From Cellulosimicrobium marinum (lineage in GTDB: Bacteria > Actinomycetota > Actinomycetes > Actinomycetales > Cellulomonadaceae): a DNA stretch of 64,000 bases. Below are positions 47,295 to 55,203 of the stretch, in pieces; the stretch's first letter is position 1, and every line of letters begins with the position of its first letter. The stretch covers positions 748,108-812,107 of the forward strand of contig NZ_JAJBZH010000001.1 of NCBI RefSeq assembly GCF_020551945.1, given 5' to 3'. A program made the translations under genes and the position numbers. The notes beneath the pieces were generated by a model, which was given only the letters and a program-made list of their open reading frames with translations, was not told the origin of the DNA and made no database searches.

Positions 47295-48001
47295 GCGGGG
47301 TCCGCACGACCGGCGTCGTCAAGCGGTTCGGCGACCGCGCCGTCCTCGACGGCTTCGCCCTCGACGTCGCGCCGGGGGAGTTCGTCGCCCTGCTCGGCGG
47401 GTCCGGCAGCGGCAAGACGACCTTCCTGCGCATCCTCGCGGGCCTGGAGCAGCACGACGACGGGACCGTCGAGACGCCCGGGCAACGCACCGTCGTCTTC
47501 CAGGAGCCGCGGCTCGTCGCGGCGAAGCGGGTCCGCGACAACGTGCTGCTGGGGCAGCGGGCCACGGCCGCGACGCGGCGCGCGGCGTCGGCGGCGCTCG
47601 CGGAGGTGGGGCTCGCGGGCCGGGAGCGCTCGTGGCCCACGACGCTGTCCGGCGGCGAGGCGCAGCGCGTCGCGCTCGCCCGGGCGCTGGTGCGCGAGCC
47701 GCGGCTGCTGCTGCTCGACGAGCCGTTCGCGGCGCTCGACGCGCTCACGCGCATCCGCATGCAGGCTCTCGTGGCGCGGCTCGCGCGCGTGCACCGGCCC
47801 GCGGTGCTCCTCGTGACGCACGACGTGGACGAGGCGATCCTCCTCGCGGACCGCGTCGCGGTGCTGCGCGACGGGAAGGTCGGTGCGGAGGTCGAGGTGC
47901 CGTTCGCGCGGCCCCGCCGCCGCGGCGTGCCGGGGTTCGGGGACCTGCGCCGCGGACTGCTCGCCGAGCTCGGGGTCGAGGAGGCGATCGGCGTGGCCTG
48001 A
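47291..48001 (+). CDS. Sulfonate/taurine-type ABC ATPase
   Basis: A 236-residue ATPase: Walker A GGSGSGKTT (about 35-43), QEPRLV Q-loop, LSGGEAQR signature, LLLLDEPFAALDALTRI Walker B, and THDVDEAI switch. SsuB/TauB type. ATGA overlap with the permease. It ends the operon before a strong hairpin. Confidence 0.9.
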   Translation: MSGVRTTGVVKRFGDRAVLDGFALDVAPGEFVALLGGSGSGKTTFLRILAGLEQHDDGTVETPGQRTVVFQEPRLVAAKRVRDNVLLGQRATAATRRAASAALAEVGLAGRERSWPTTLSGGEAQRVALARALVREPRLLLLDEPFAALDALTRIRMQALVARLARVHRPAVLLVTHDVDEAILLADRVAVLRDGKVGAEVEVPFARPRRRGVPGFGDLRRGLLAELGVEEAIGVA

Positions 48002-48005
48002 GCCG

Positions 48006-48041
48006 CTCGCCGGTCGCGGACCGCGCGCCGCGACCGGCGAG
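48006..48041. terminator. Terminator hairpin between convergent genes
   Basis: A perfect 14-bp stem: 48006-48019 (CTCGCCGGTCGCGG) with 48028-48041, loop of eight bases. Ends the sulfur-type operon and the convergent CPBP gene. Confidence 0.8.
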
Positions 48042-48048
48042 GAGGCCG

Positions 48049-48873
48049 TCACGCGAGGCCCAGCGACTGCTTCCACTCGGCGGGCAGGAGGGCGTACCCG
48101 ACGAACGCGACGACGTCGAGCAGGGTGTGGGCGATCACGAGCGGCATGACGCGGTGCCGGCCCCAGCGGGACGTGTACCACCACGAGAACAGGACGCCCA
48201 TGACGACGTTGCCGAGGAACGGGCCGATGCCCTGGTACAGGTGGTAGGCGCCGCGCAGGAGCGAGCTCGCGACGACGAACTTCACGCGCCCCCAGCCGAG
48301 GTCGCGCGTGCGCTCGTACAGGTAGCCGACCGCGATGACCTCTTCCAGCAGCCCGTTCTGCAGGGCGGCGAGGACGAGCACGGGCACGGTCCACCAGGCG
48401 GCGTTCAGGGCGGCGGCCTGGACCTCGACGGTGATGCCCATCGCCCGGCCCGCGAGGTAGAACGCGAGGCCGGGGATCCCGACGGCCGCGGCGAGCGCGA
48501 ACCCCCAGCCGACGTCGCGGAGCGGCCGCGCGCCGTCGAGCCCGATCGCGCGGACCGCGGACCGGCCGCGCGCGCTGAGCAGGTACAGCGCCAGCGCGAC
48601 GGGCAGGACGGCGAAGAAGATCCCGACGAGCTGGTACGTGAGGTCGAGGTACGGGCGCGTCGACTGGCTGACGTTGAGGCTCGCCGACTGGTCCCGCAGC
48701 GGTGTGTCGGCGGTGAGGCGCGCGACGATGCTGATGATCGCGTACACGGCCGACTTGCCGAGGCTCAGGCCGAGGACGATCCAGATCTCCGCGCCGATGC
48801 GGCGCCGGGTCGCGCGGTCGGGCGCGGGCGTCGCGGGACCGGCGGCGGTCGCGGGGGAGGGCTGGTCGGGCAC
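48049..48873 (-). CDS. CPBP-family intramembrane protease-like protein
   Basis: A 274-residue membrane protein with about eight helices. The CPBP motifs are LLEEVIAVGYLYER (residues about 170-183), GAYHLYQG and IAHTLLDVV. The usual EExxxR has Val in place of Arg (EEVIAV). His residues of motifs 2 and 3 are kept. GTG 48873 is preferred: a -10 TATAAC lies six bases upstream (48885-48880), so the mRNA is probably leaderless. Function may be processing of small peptides or immunity; not shown here. Confidence 0.8.
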   Translation of the reverse strand: MPDQPSPATAAGPATPAPDRATRRRIGAEIWIVLGLSLGKSAVYAIISIVARLTADTPLRDQSASLNVSQSTRPYLDLTYQLVGIFFAVLPVALALYLLSARGRSAVRAIGLDGARPLRDVGWGFALAAAVGIPGLAFYLAGRAMGITVEVQAAALNAAWWTVPVLVLAALQNGLLEEVIAVGYLYERTRDLGWGRVKFVVASSLLRGAYHLYQGIGPFLGNVVMGVLFSWWYTSRWGRHRVMPLVIAHTLLDVVAFVGYALLPAEWKQSLGLA

Positions 48874-48905
48874 CGTCCGGTTATAGCACCGCCACCGGGG
48901 AACAG

Positions 48906-48986
48906 GCCGAGCACGAGGTTCCTCGCCGTCGAGCACGAGGATGCTGTCGTTCTGGGACGGTTGGCGGCAGCAACCTCGTGTTCGGC
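48906..48986 (-). repeat. Family A palindromic repeat, copy A2 (81 nt)
   Basis: Read on the minus strand: GCCGAACACGAGGTTGCTGC..., centre, ...AGCATCCTCGTGCTCGAC, then a third arm ...AACCTCGTGCTCGGC. It begins one base after the RHH gene stop on the same strand and extends into the CPBP promoter region. Confidence 0.85.
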
Positions 48987-48987
48987 G

Positions 48988-49275
48988 TCAGGGGGTGCGC
49001 GGCGGGCGGCCGGGTCGCCGGGCGGGGCGGACGTCGCGCGGGAGGCGCCCGGCGTCGTCGAGCGCGCGGCGCAGCAGCATCTCCATCTGCGCGTTGACGC
49101 TGCGCAGGTCGTCCGCGGCCCAGCGGGCGAGCGCGTCGTGCAGGGCCGGGTCGAGCCGCAGCAGCACGGACTTGCGCTGCGCCCGGCGCGGGGGCGCGCC
49201 GTCGTCCTCGGGCGCGCCCGTGCCCGACGACGGCCGGTCGCCGTCGCCGGGCACGTCCCTCTCGGACGGGGTCAC
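48988..49275 (-). CDS. Ribbon-helix-helix DNA-binding protein
   Basis: A 95-residue protein. The RHH core is RKSVLLRLDPALHDALARWAADD followed by LRSVNAQMEMLLRRAL (about residues 35-72; both parts shown in short form), with the Arc/CopG pattern. The N-terminus is a disordered acidic stretch and the tail is Arg/Pro-rich. GTG 49275 overlaps the SPFH stop (GTGA), so it is co-translated with the SPFH gene and may autoregulate. No toxin gene is adjacent. Confidence 0.75.
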   Translation of the reverse strand: MTPSERDVPGDGDRPSSGTGAPEDDGAPPRRAQRKSVLLRLDPALHDALARWAADDLRSVNAQMEMLLRRALDDAGRLPRDVRPARRPGRPPRTP

Positions 49276-50240
49276 TGGTAGAGAGAGCCCGTGTTCACGA
49301 CGGGGGAGACGCGGCTGTCCCCGCACAGCACGACGAGGAGGTTCGAGACCATCGTGGCGCGGCGCTCGTCGTCGAGCGCGACGATCTGGTCGGCCTCCAG
49401 GCGCGAGAGGGCGTCCTCGACCATCGAGACCGCACCCTCGACGATGCGCGACCGCGCGGCGATGATCGCGCCCGCCTGCTGGCGCTGGAGCATGGCCTGG
49501 GCGATCTCCGGGGCGTAGGCGAGGTTGGAGATGCGCGCCTCGATGACCTCGACGCCCGCGACGACGACGCGCTCCGCGACCTCGGCGGCGATCTCGGCGG
49601 AGACGAGCTCGGTGGCGCCGCGCAGCGACTCCTCGCCGGCGTCGGCGTCGTCGTACGGGTGGGACATCGCGACGTGGCGCAGCGCGGACTCGGCCTGGAC
49701 CACGACGAAGTCGTCGTAGTCCTCGACGGCGAAGCTGGCCTTGGCGGTGTCGGCGACCTGCCACACGACGATCGCGGCGATGTTGATGGGGTTGCCGTCG
49801 GCGTCGTTGACCTTGAGCTCGCTGGTCTCGAAGTTGCGCACGCGCACGGACACGCGGCGGCGCGTGCTCAGCGGCACGGTGGCGACGAGGCCGGTGCGGC
49901 GCACGGTCCCGAGGTAGCGGCCGAAGAACTGGACGACGAGCGTCTCGCCCGGATTGATCACGGAGACGCCCGTGGGGACGAGGACGCCGACGAGGAACAG
50001 CAGGACGCCGAGGGTGATGAGGACGCCGGGGTTCCCGGCCTCTGCCGCCGCGGCGACGACGAGGCCCGTGCCGCCGAGGAGCAGGATCACGGTGAGGGCG
50101 ATGACGCCCGCGGCCCCGCCGGCCCCGAGCGACCACGCCGGGCGTTCGGTGACGTCGACGCGGGTGCCGTCGTGCCCGACGGGGCGGCCCGTCGGCTCGC
50201 CGCCCACGGACTCCTGCGGCGGTGTGGCGGTCTCGGTCAT
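49272..50240 (-). CDS. SPFH/Band-7 membrane protein
   Basis: A 322-residue protein with two N-terminal helices (about 38-92) and an SPFH domain (about 95-285), containing NPGETLVVQFFGRYLGTVR, VRVRNFETSELKVNDADGNP and ERVVVAGVEVIEARISNLAYA. A short C-terminal tail follows. SPFH proteins assemble into membrane rings or scaffolds. It precedes the RHH gene by four-base overlap. Promoter contains a palindrome (below). Confidence 0.9.
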   Translation of the reverse strand: MTETATPPQESVGGEPTGRPVGHDGTRVDVTERPAWSLGAGGAAGVIALTVILLLGGTGLVVAAAAEAGNPGVLITLGVLLFLVGVLVPTGVSVINPGETLVVQFFGRYLGTVRRTGLVATVPLSTRRRVSVRVRNFETSELKVNDADGNPINIAAIVVWQVADTAKASFAVEDYDDFVVVQAESALRHVAMSHPYDDADAGEESLRGATELVSAEIAAEVAERVVVAGVEVIEARISNLAYAPEIAQAMLQRQQAGAIIAARSRIVEGAVSMVEDALSRLEADQIVALDDERRATMVSNLLVVLCGDSRVSPVVNTGSLYQ

Positions 50241-50287
50241 GGCGCGGTCCTCTTCTCCGGCCGCTGCGGCGGCCTGTCGACGTATAG

Positions 50288-50297
50288 CAAAGTGATA
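50288..50297. promoter_or_regulatory. GTGATATCAC palindrome upstream of the SPFH gene
   Basis: A perfect 10-bp palindrome about 50 bases upstream of the SPFH start, within TATAGCAAAGTGATATCACA. It may be the operator for the RHH protein encoded by the same operon. Confidence 0.4.
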
Positions 50298-50302
50298 TCA
50301 CA

Positions 50303-51517
50303 TTACGCCGCGGCGCGGCGCGCGTAGAGTCGCGCCCCCGGGGCGGCCGTCACGCCGTGGACGACGGTGCTCGCCACGACCACGAGCACCCCCGCCGCGA
50401 AGACCTGCGGGTCGGTGACACCCTCGTCGCGCGCATGGGCGAGGTAGAACACCGCGGAGACGCCCATCGGCCCGAACCAGCCCGCGAACACGGCGTCGCG
50501 GCGCGAGAGGCCGAGCGCGGGCGCCAGCGCCAGCACGACCGGCAGGCGTCGCACCAGCAGCGCGCCGACGACGAGCACCACGCCGCCCCAGCCCAGGGCC
50601 GCGATGTCCGCCCACGGCAGCGCGGCCCCGACGATCGCGAAGAACGGCACGACGGCGTACCGGTTCACCGCCTCGTCGACCGTGTCCTGGCGCTCGCGGG
50701 TCGCCGCGTCGGTCCGCGCCCCGTACGCGATGCCGGCGACGAAGACGGCAAGGATGCCGTCGGTCTGCGCGACCCGTGCCACGCCGAGCACGAAGAGGGC
50801 GAGCAGGAGCGTGAGCACGAGGGCCGGGCCGTCGGCGAGGTCGTGGCGGCGCGTCGCTGCCCGCCGTCCGGCGGCGGTGGCGAGGCCGAGCGCCGCCCCG
50901 ATCGCGACGGCGCCGCCGACCTCCCACGCCACGCGCACGAGCTCGTGGCCGGTGTCGCGACCGGGCAGGGCGAGCGAGACGGTGATCGCGACGAGGGGGA
51001 GCGCGAGCCCGTCGTTGGCGCCGCTCTCGGCGGTGAGCGCGGTGCGCAGGCGGCCCGGCAGCGTGCGCTCGGCGACGTCGCCGGAGACGACCGACGCGGC
51101 CAGCACCGGGTCGGTCGGGCTCAGGCACGCCCCGACGACGGCCGCGAGCGCCAGAGGGAGCCCGACGGCGAGGGCCAGCGCCCCCGAGATCGCGGCGGCG
51201 GCAGGCATGACGACGAGCAGGAGCCACACGACGGGGCGCCACACCTCCCGGAGCCGGGGCGTGGGGAAGCGGAGCGCGGCGGCCATGACCGAGGCGGCGA
51301 GGAGCAGCCGGGACGACTCGAGGAGCAGCAGGTCGCGCTGGCTGTCGTCCCAGCCTGTCTCGCCCGCCCCGCCGAGGACGCCGAGCCGGCCGAGGATCAC
51401 CCCCAGGAGGAGCCCGATCAACGGCTCGGACACCGGCCATCCCCGGACCCGGCGGCTCAGCAGGGCCAGCACGACGGTCACGACTCCCACCGCCGCGTAC
51501 ACGAGGGCGATCTCCAC
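50303..51517 (-). CDS. Cation:proton antiporter (CPA1/NhaP type)
   Basis: A 404-residue antiporter with about twelve helices, with GLLLGVILGRLGVLGGAG near the N-terminus, ACLSPTDPVLAASVVSGDVAER (about 125-146) holding the conserved TDPV motif, and TAESGANDGLALPLVAI with the ND site. GTG 51517 is chosen because GAGGAGGGAGCC sits upstream. It exchanges Na+ or K+ for protons; ion not predictable. Convergent with nothing; divergent from the 51.7 kb operon. Confidence 0.85.
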   Translation of the reverse strand: MEIALVYAAVGVVTVVLALLSRRVRGWPVSEPLIGLLLGVILGRLGVLGGAGETGWDDSQRDLLLLESSRLLLAASVMAAALRFPTPRLREVWRPVVWLLLVVMPAAAAISGALALAVGLPLALAAVVGACLSPTDPVLAASVVSGDVAERTLPGRLRTALTAESGANDGLALPLVAITVSLALPGRDTGHELVRVAWEVGGAVAIGAALGLATAAGRRAATRRHDLADGPALVLTLLLALFVLGVARVAQTDGILAVFVAGIAYGARTDAATRERQDTVDEAVNRYAVVPFFAIVGAALPWADIAALGWGGVVLVVGALLVRRLPVVLALAPALGLSRRDAVFAGWFGPMGVSAVFYLAHARDEGVTDPQVFAAGVLVVVASTVVHGVTAAPGARLYARRAAA

Positions 51518-51656
51518 GAGGCTCCCTCCTCGAGTCGGCGGTCGGGTCTCTCGACGGTAGGGCGTGCGGGAGCGGCCCGCAGTGGTTGCCAGGCTCCACG
51601 CACTGGTGCAGGATGGCAACGACTTTGTATCGCAAACCACTTTGCCGAGGAGCACC

Positions 51657-52352
51657 ATGAGCGGGCATCGCCCCGACGAACCGTTCGACCCCGCCGCCTC
51701 GCTGCGGCTCATCCGCGAGCAGCAGGACCGCGCCCGGGCCGCCACCGAACCCTCCGGTGCCCTGCTGTACCTCGCGTGGGGCCTCGCCTGGGGCATCGGT
51801 TACGTGTGCCTCTACGTCGGCGTCGACGCCGCCGGGCAACCGGCGCCGTGGGCGTTCTGGGTGTTCTTCGGCGCGATCGCCCTCGCCGTCGCGTTCACCG
51901 TCGTCCACACCGTCACACGTTCCGCCGGCACCCGCGGCGTCAGCGCCCGGCAGGGCGTGATGTACGGGTGGGCGTGGATGCTGGGCTTCGTCACCTACGG
52001 CTTCGTCCTCGGCGGGCTCGCGCGGGCCGGTGCGCCGGACGAGGTCATGGCCCTCGCGAGCAACGCGTTCGCGTGCGTCGTCGTGGGTCTGCTCTACCTT
52101 GGCGGCGCCGTCGCGTTCGGGGCGCCGCGGCTCTACGTCGTCGGTGTGTGGATCCTGCTCGTCGCCGGGGTCGCGACGTCCGTCGGCGTCCCCCACACCT
52201 ACCTCGTCATGGCGACGCTCGGCGGTGGCGGGTTCCTCCTCATGGCCGGCGTCGAGCACGTCCTGGCCCGACGGCGCCGGGTCGGCTCCCGCACCCCGGT
52301 CGCCCGGCCGGGCCCCGCGGCCGCGTCGGGGACGGGGGCGAGAGGTGCCTGA
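51657..52352 (+). CDS. Six-helix membrane protein, first gene of an ABC operon
   Basis: A 231-residue protein with six helices (about 38-58, 67-91, 100-122, 128-150, 155-172 and 178-197) and short loops. I do not recognise the family. It overlaps a winged-helix regulator gene, followed by an ABC exporter pair, so it may sense a signal in this operon. ATG 51657 follows GAGGAGCACC. CACTTTG/ACTTTGTATC repeats upstream may be an operator. Confidence 0.75.
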   Translation: MSGHRPDEPFDPAASLRLIREQQDRARAATEPSGALLYLAWGLAWGIGYVCLYVGVDAAGQPAPWAFWVFFGAIALAVAFTVVHTVTRSAGTRGVSARQGVMYGWAWMLGFVTYGFVLGGLARAGAPDEVMALASNAFACVVVGLLYLGGAVAFGAPRLYVVGVWILLVAGVATSVGVPHTYLVMATLGGGGFLLMAGVEHVLARRRRVGSRTPVARPGPAAASGTGARGA

Positions 52353-52650
52353 CGCCGCGCTCGACCCGGTCATCCACGCCCCCGCCCGGCTGCGCGTCGT
52401 CGCGACGCTCGCCGCGCTCGGCGAGGGCGACGAGCTCTCCTTCCCCAGGCTGCAGAAGCTGCTCGACATGACCGCGGGCAACCTGTCCACCCACCTGCGC
52501 AAGCTCGAGGACGCCGGGTACGTGCGCGTCGTCAAGACCCACGAGGGCCGGACACCCGCGACCTACCTCGCGCTGACGACCCGCGGGCGCGGCGCGTTCG
52601 AGGACTACACCGCCACCCTGAGCACCCTCCTGAGAGGAGCCGGAGCATGA
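52345..52650 (+). CDS. Winged-helix transcriptional regulator
   Basis: A 101-residue DNA-binding protein. Winged helix residues about 15-80 with LQKLLDMTAGNLSTHLRKLE, VKTHEGRTPATYLALT wing and a C-terminal helix. It overlaps the upstream stop by eight bases and the ABC ATPase gene by four. Probably a repressor of this operon, responding to an unknown signal. Confidence 0.85.
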   Translation: MPDAALDPVIHAPARLRVVATLAALGEGDELSFPRLQKLLDMTAGNLSTHLRKLEDAGYVRVVKTHEGRTPATYLALTTRGRGAFEDYTATLSTLLRGAGA

Positions 52651-53627
52651 GCACCGCGCACGCCGTCCCGGACGGCGCCCCCCACCGCGACCACGCGCCG
52701 TCGGGCACCACGCTCGGCACCGTGGACGACGGAACCGTCGTCGCGGTGGACCACGTGACCCGCCGCTTCGGCAGCGTCGTCGCGCTCGACGACGTCTCCC
52801 TCACCGTCGGGCCGGGCGAGCTCGTCGGGATGCTCGGCCCGAACGGCGCCGGGAAGTCGACCCTGCTGTCGCTCGTCAGCGGGCAGCGCAAGCCCGACAC
52901 CGGGACCGTGCGCCTGTTCGGCGGCGACCCGCGCGACGCCCGCAGCCGGGTGGCGCTCGGCCTCACCCCGCAGGAGACCGGGCTGCCCGCTACGCTCAAG
53001 GTCCGCGAGGTCGTCGACTTCGTCGGCGGGCACTACCCCGACCCCGTCCCCACCGCGGACCTGCTCGACCAGTTCGGCCTCACCGACCTCGCGGGCCGGC
53101 AGACGGGCGCCATGTCCGGCGGGCAGAAGCGCCGCCTCGCCGTCGCGCTCTCCCTCGTCGGACGCCCGCGCGTCGTCCTGCTCGACGAGCCCACCACCGG
53201 GCTCGACGTCGGCGCCCGCCAGGCCCTGTGGGACGCGATCCGCGCCTACCACGCCGGCGGCGGCACCGTGCTCCTCACGAGCCACTACCTGGAGGAGGTG
53301 CAGGAGCTCGCGCAGCGCGTCGTCGTCATCGACCACGGCGTCGTCAAGGCGGACGACTCGCTCGGCGCGATCCTGCGCCGCGTGGCCCTGCGTCGCGTCG
53401 TCGCGCACTCCTCCGCCGACCTCGCGCACCTGCCGGGCGTGGTCCGCGCGGAGCGGCGCGGCGACGGCTCGCAGGAGCTCTACACGCCCGACGCCGACGC
53501 TCTCGTCCGCGAGCTCGTCGCCTCGGGCGCCGACTTCCACGACCTGGAGATCCGCGGCGCGAGCCTCGAGGAGGCGTTCGCGCAGATGGTCTCCGGCGCC
53601 GACGACCCGACGGAGGACGCACGATGA
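52647..53627 (+). CDS. ABC exporter ATPase (drug/daunorubicin type)
   Basis: A 326-residue ATPase: Walker A GPNGAGKST (about 71-79), MSGGQKRR signature, VVLLDEPTTGLDVGAR Walker B, TSHYLEEV switch. A C-terminal domain of about 90 residues follows, typical of DrrA-like exporters. Start overlaps the regulator stop. Pairs with the permease that follows at GATGAG. Confidence 0.9.
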   Translation: MSTAHAVPDGAPHRDHAPSGTTLGTVDDGTVVAVDHVTRRFGSVVALDDVSLTVGPGELVGMLGPNGAGKSTLLSLVSGQRKPDTGTVRLFGGDPRDARSRVALGLTPQETGLPATLKVREVVDFVGGHYPDPVPTADLLDQFGLTDLAGRQTGAMSGGQKRRLAVALSLVGRPRVVLLDEPTTGLDVGARQALWDAIRAYHAGGGTVLLTSHYLEEVQELAQRVVVIDHGVVKADDSLGAILRRVALRRVVAHSSADLAHLPGVVRAERRGDGSQELYTPDADALVRELVASGADFHDLEIRGASLEEAFAQMVSGADDPTEDAR

Positions 53628-54427
53628 GCACCACCGCCCCCACCACGGGACCCCGTCGCCCCGGCGCCGCGCTGCCCGGGCCGCTGCGGCTCACATGGCT
53701 CCACCTGAAGTACCAGTTCCTCGAGACCGTGCGCGTGCCCGTCGCGGTGCTCGGCAACCTGCTGTTCCCGGCGCTCGCGATGTTCTTCTTCGTCGTGCCG
53801 CAGGAGGCCGTCGCGCGCGACCCCCTGGCGGCCACCACGGCCGTCGCGTCCCTCGGGCTCTTCGCCGTCTGCTCCGCCAGCCTGTTCACCTACGGGCTCG
53901 GGGTCGCGGAGGACCGCCAGCTCCCGTTCGACCCGTTCGTGCGGTCCCTGCCCGCCGGGCCCGGGCCCCGCATGGCAGGGCGGGTGCTCAACGGCGGCAT
54001 CTTCTCGCTGTTCGGCGTCGTGCCGCTCGTGATCATCGCGTGGCTCTTCACCGACGCGAGCGTCACCTGGTCGCAGCTGGCCGCCGGCGTCGGGACCGTG
54101 CTGCTCGTCTCCGTCCCGTTCGTGCTGCTCGGCATGGCCATCGGGTACTCCCTGTCCGCCAAGGCCGCGCTGCCCGTCGTGCAGGTGATCCTCTTCCCGC
54201 TCGCGTTCGCCGGCGGCCTGTTCCTCCCGCCGTTCCTCTTCCCCGACTGGCTCGACACGATCTCGATGGCGACACCCACGCGCGCCGGCCGCGACCTGCT
54301 CGTCCAGGCGCTCACCGGCGAGCCGGCGTACGCCCTCGCGTGGCCCGTGCTCCTCGGGTGGACGGTCCTGTTCGCCGCCCTCGCCGTCGGGGCGTACCGC
54401 CGCGACGAGGGTCGCCGCTTCCGCTGA
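53624..54427 (+). CDS. ABC-2 type exporter permease
   Basis: A 267-residue membrane protein with six helices of the ABC-2 type, including LLFPALAMFFFVVPQEAV and PTRAGRDLLVQALTGEP near the C-terminus. ATG 53624 overlaps the ATPase stop. Works with the ATPase to export lipid or drug-like compounds; substrate unknown. A family A repeat follows after 36 bases. Confidence 0.85.
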   Translation: MSTTAPTTGPRRPGAALPGPLRLTWLHLKYQFLETVRVPVAVLGNLLFPALAMFFFVVPQEAVARDPLAATTAVASLGLFAVCSASLFTYGLGVAEDRQLPFDPFVRSLPAGPGPRMAGRVLNGGIFSLFGVVPLVIIAWLFTDASVTWSQLAAGVGTVLLVSVPFVLLGMAIGYSLSAKAALPVVQVILFPLAFAGGLFLPPFLFPDWLDTISMATPTRAGRDLLVQALTGEPAYALAWPVLLGWTVLFAALAVGAYRRDEGRRFR

Positions 54428-54462
54428 CGCGCTTCCCGCCGAGCCGGTCGAGCACCCGACCT

Positions 54463-54543
54463 GCCGAGCACGAGGTTGATGTCGTTCTCCGGCGGATGAC
54501 GACATCAACCTCGTGGTCGGCGGCGAGCAACGACATGGTCGGC
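54463..54543 (+). repeat. Family A palindromic repeat, copy A3 (81 nt)
   Basis: GCCGAGCACGAGGTTGATGT... pairs with ...CATCAACCTCGTGGTCGGC, followed by GGCGAGCAACGACATGGTC as partial third arm. The best-preserved copy; its left and right arms pair with few mismatches over 24 bases. Downstream of the exporter operon, in sense orientation. Confidence 0.9.
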
Positions 54544-54612
54544 GACCAGGACGGTAGGGTCGGGCGCCGCCGTCGTACCGGGGCGGGAGCACGACGGACG
54601 AAGGAGCGCGGC

Positions 54613-55155
54613 ATGGCCTGGTGGGACGACGAGAAGCGCCCGACCCTCGCGGACCAGCTCGCGGACACGAGCCGCCCGGTGAGCACCCCGCCGCCCGACG
54701 ACGACGCGTCGGCCGGGTGGGCGGCGATCCCGCTCTGGCTGCTGCTCGGCGCGGCCCTGGTCGCCGGGGGCGTCGCGCTGGCGGCGGCCCGCATCGCCTT
54801 CGGGCTCACCGCGATCGGTGCCGGTGTCGTCGCGTGGGGCGGCTATCTCCTCAGCCAGTTCGGCGTGCTCGGCTGGTACGCCCTGCGCGTCCCGCGCCTG
54901 CGCGCCGAGCGGGTCGCCGCGGCGGACCGCGGCGACCCCGACCCGGCGCTCACCGACCTCGACGTGCGCTCGTGGCGCGTGCCGGTGACGTGGGCGTACG
55001 GCCGGCTCCAGGTCGGGCTCCTCGGCCCCGGCGACGGCGCGGCGCCCCGGGCGCTGCGGGTCGCACGCGTCGTCGGCGGCTGGTGCGCCGGCCTCATGCT
55101 CGGGCTCCTCGTCCTGGGCGGCGCCGCTCTCGCGCTCTCGCGCGCCGGAGCCTGA
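54613..55155 (+). CDS. Three-helix hypothetical membrane protein
   Basis: A 180-residue protein. Helices at about 36-60, 63-83 and 155-177, with a short cytoplasmic N-terminus (MAWWDDEKRPTLADQL). The middle stretch is soluble. No family recognised. It is convergent with copA, and its ATG follows AAGGAGCGCGGC. No operon partner. Confidence 0.7.
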   Translation: MAWWDDEKRPTLADQLADTSRPVSTPPPDDDASAGWAAIPLWLLLGAALVAGGVALAAARIAFGLTAIGAGVVAWGGYLLSQFGVLGWYALRVPRLRAERVAAADRGDPDPALTDLDVRSWRVPVTWAYGRLQVGLLGPGDGAAPRALRVARVVGGWCAGLMLGLLVLGGAALALSRAGA

Positions 55156-55203
55156 GCCCCGCCCGAGCCCCGCCCGAGCCTGAGCCGCGTCCGCCGCGGG
55201 CCG

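Noticed and set aside
47920..47950. GTGCCGGGGTTCGGGGAC in the ABC ATPase as a family B half-element
   Set aside because: Only one arm-like stretch, no partner arm, and the length rule of 60 nt is not met.
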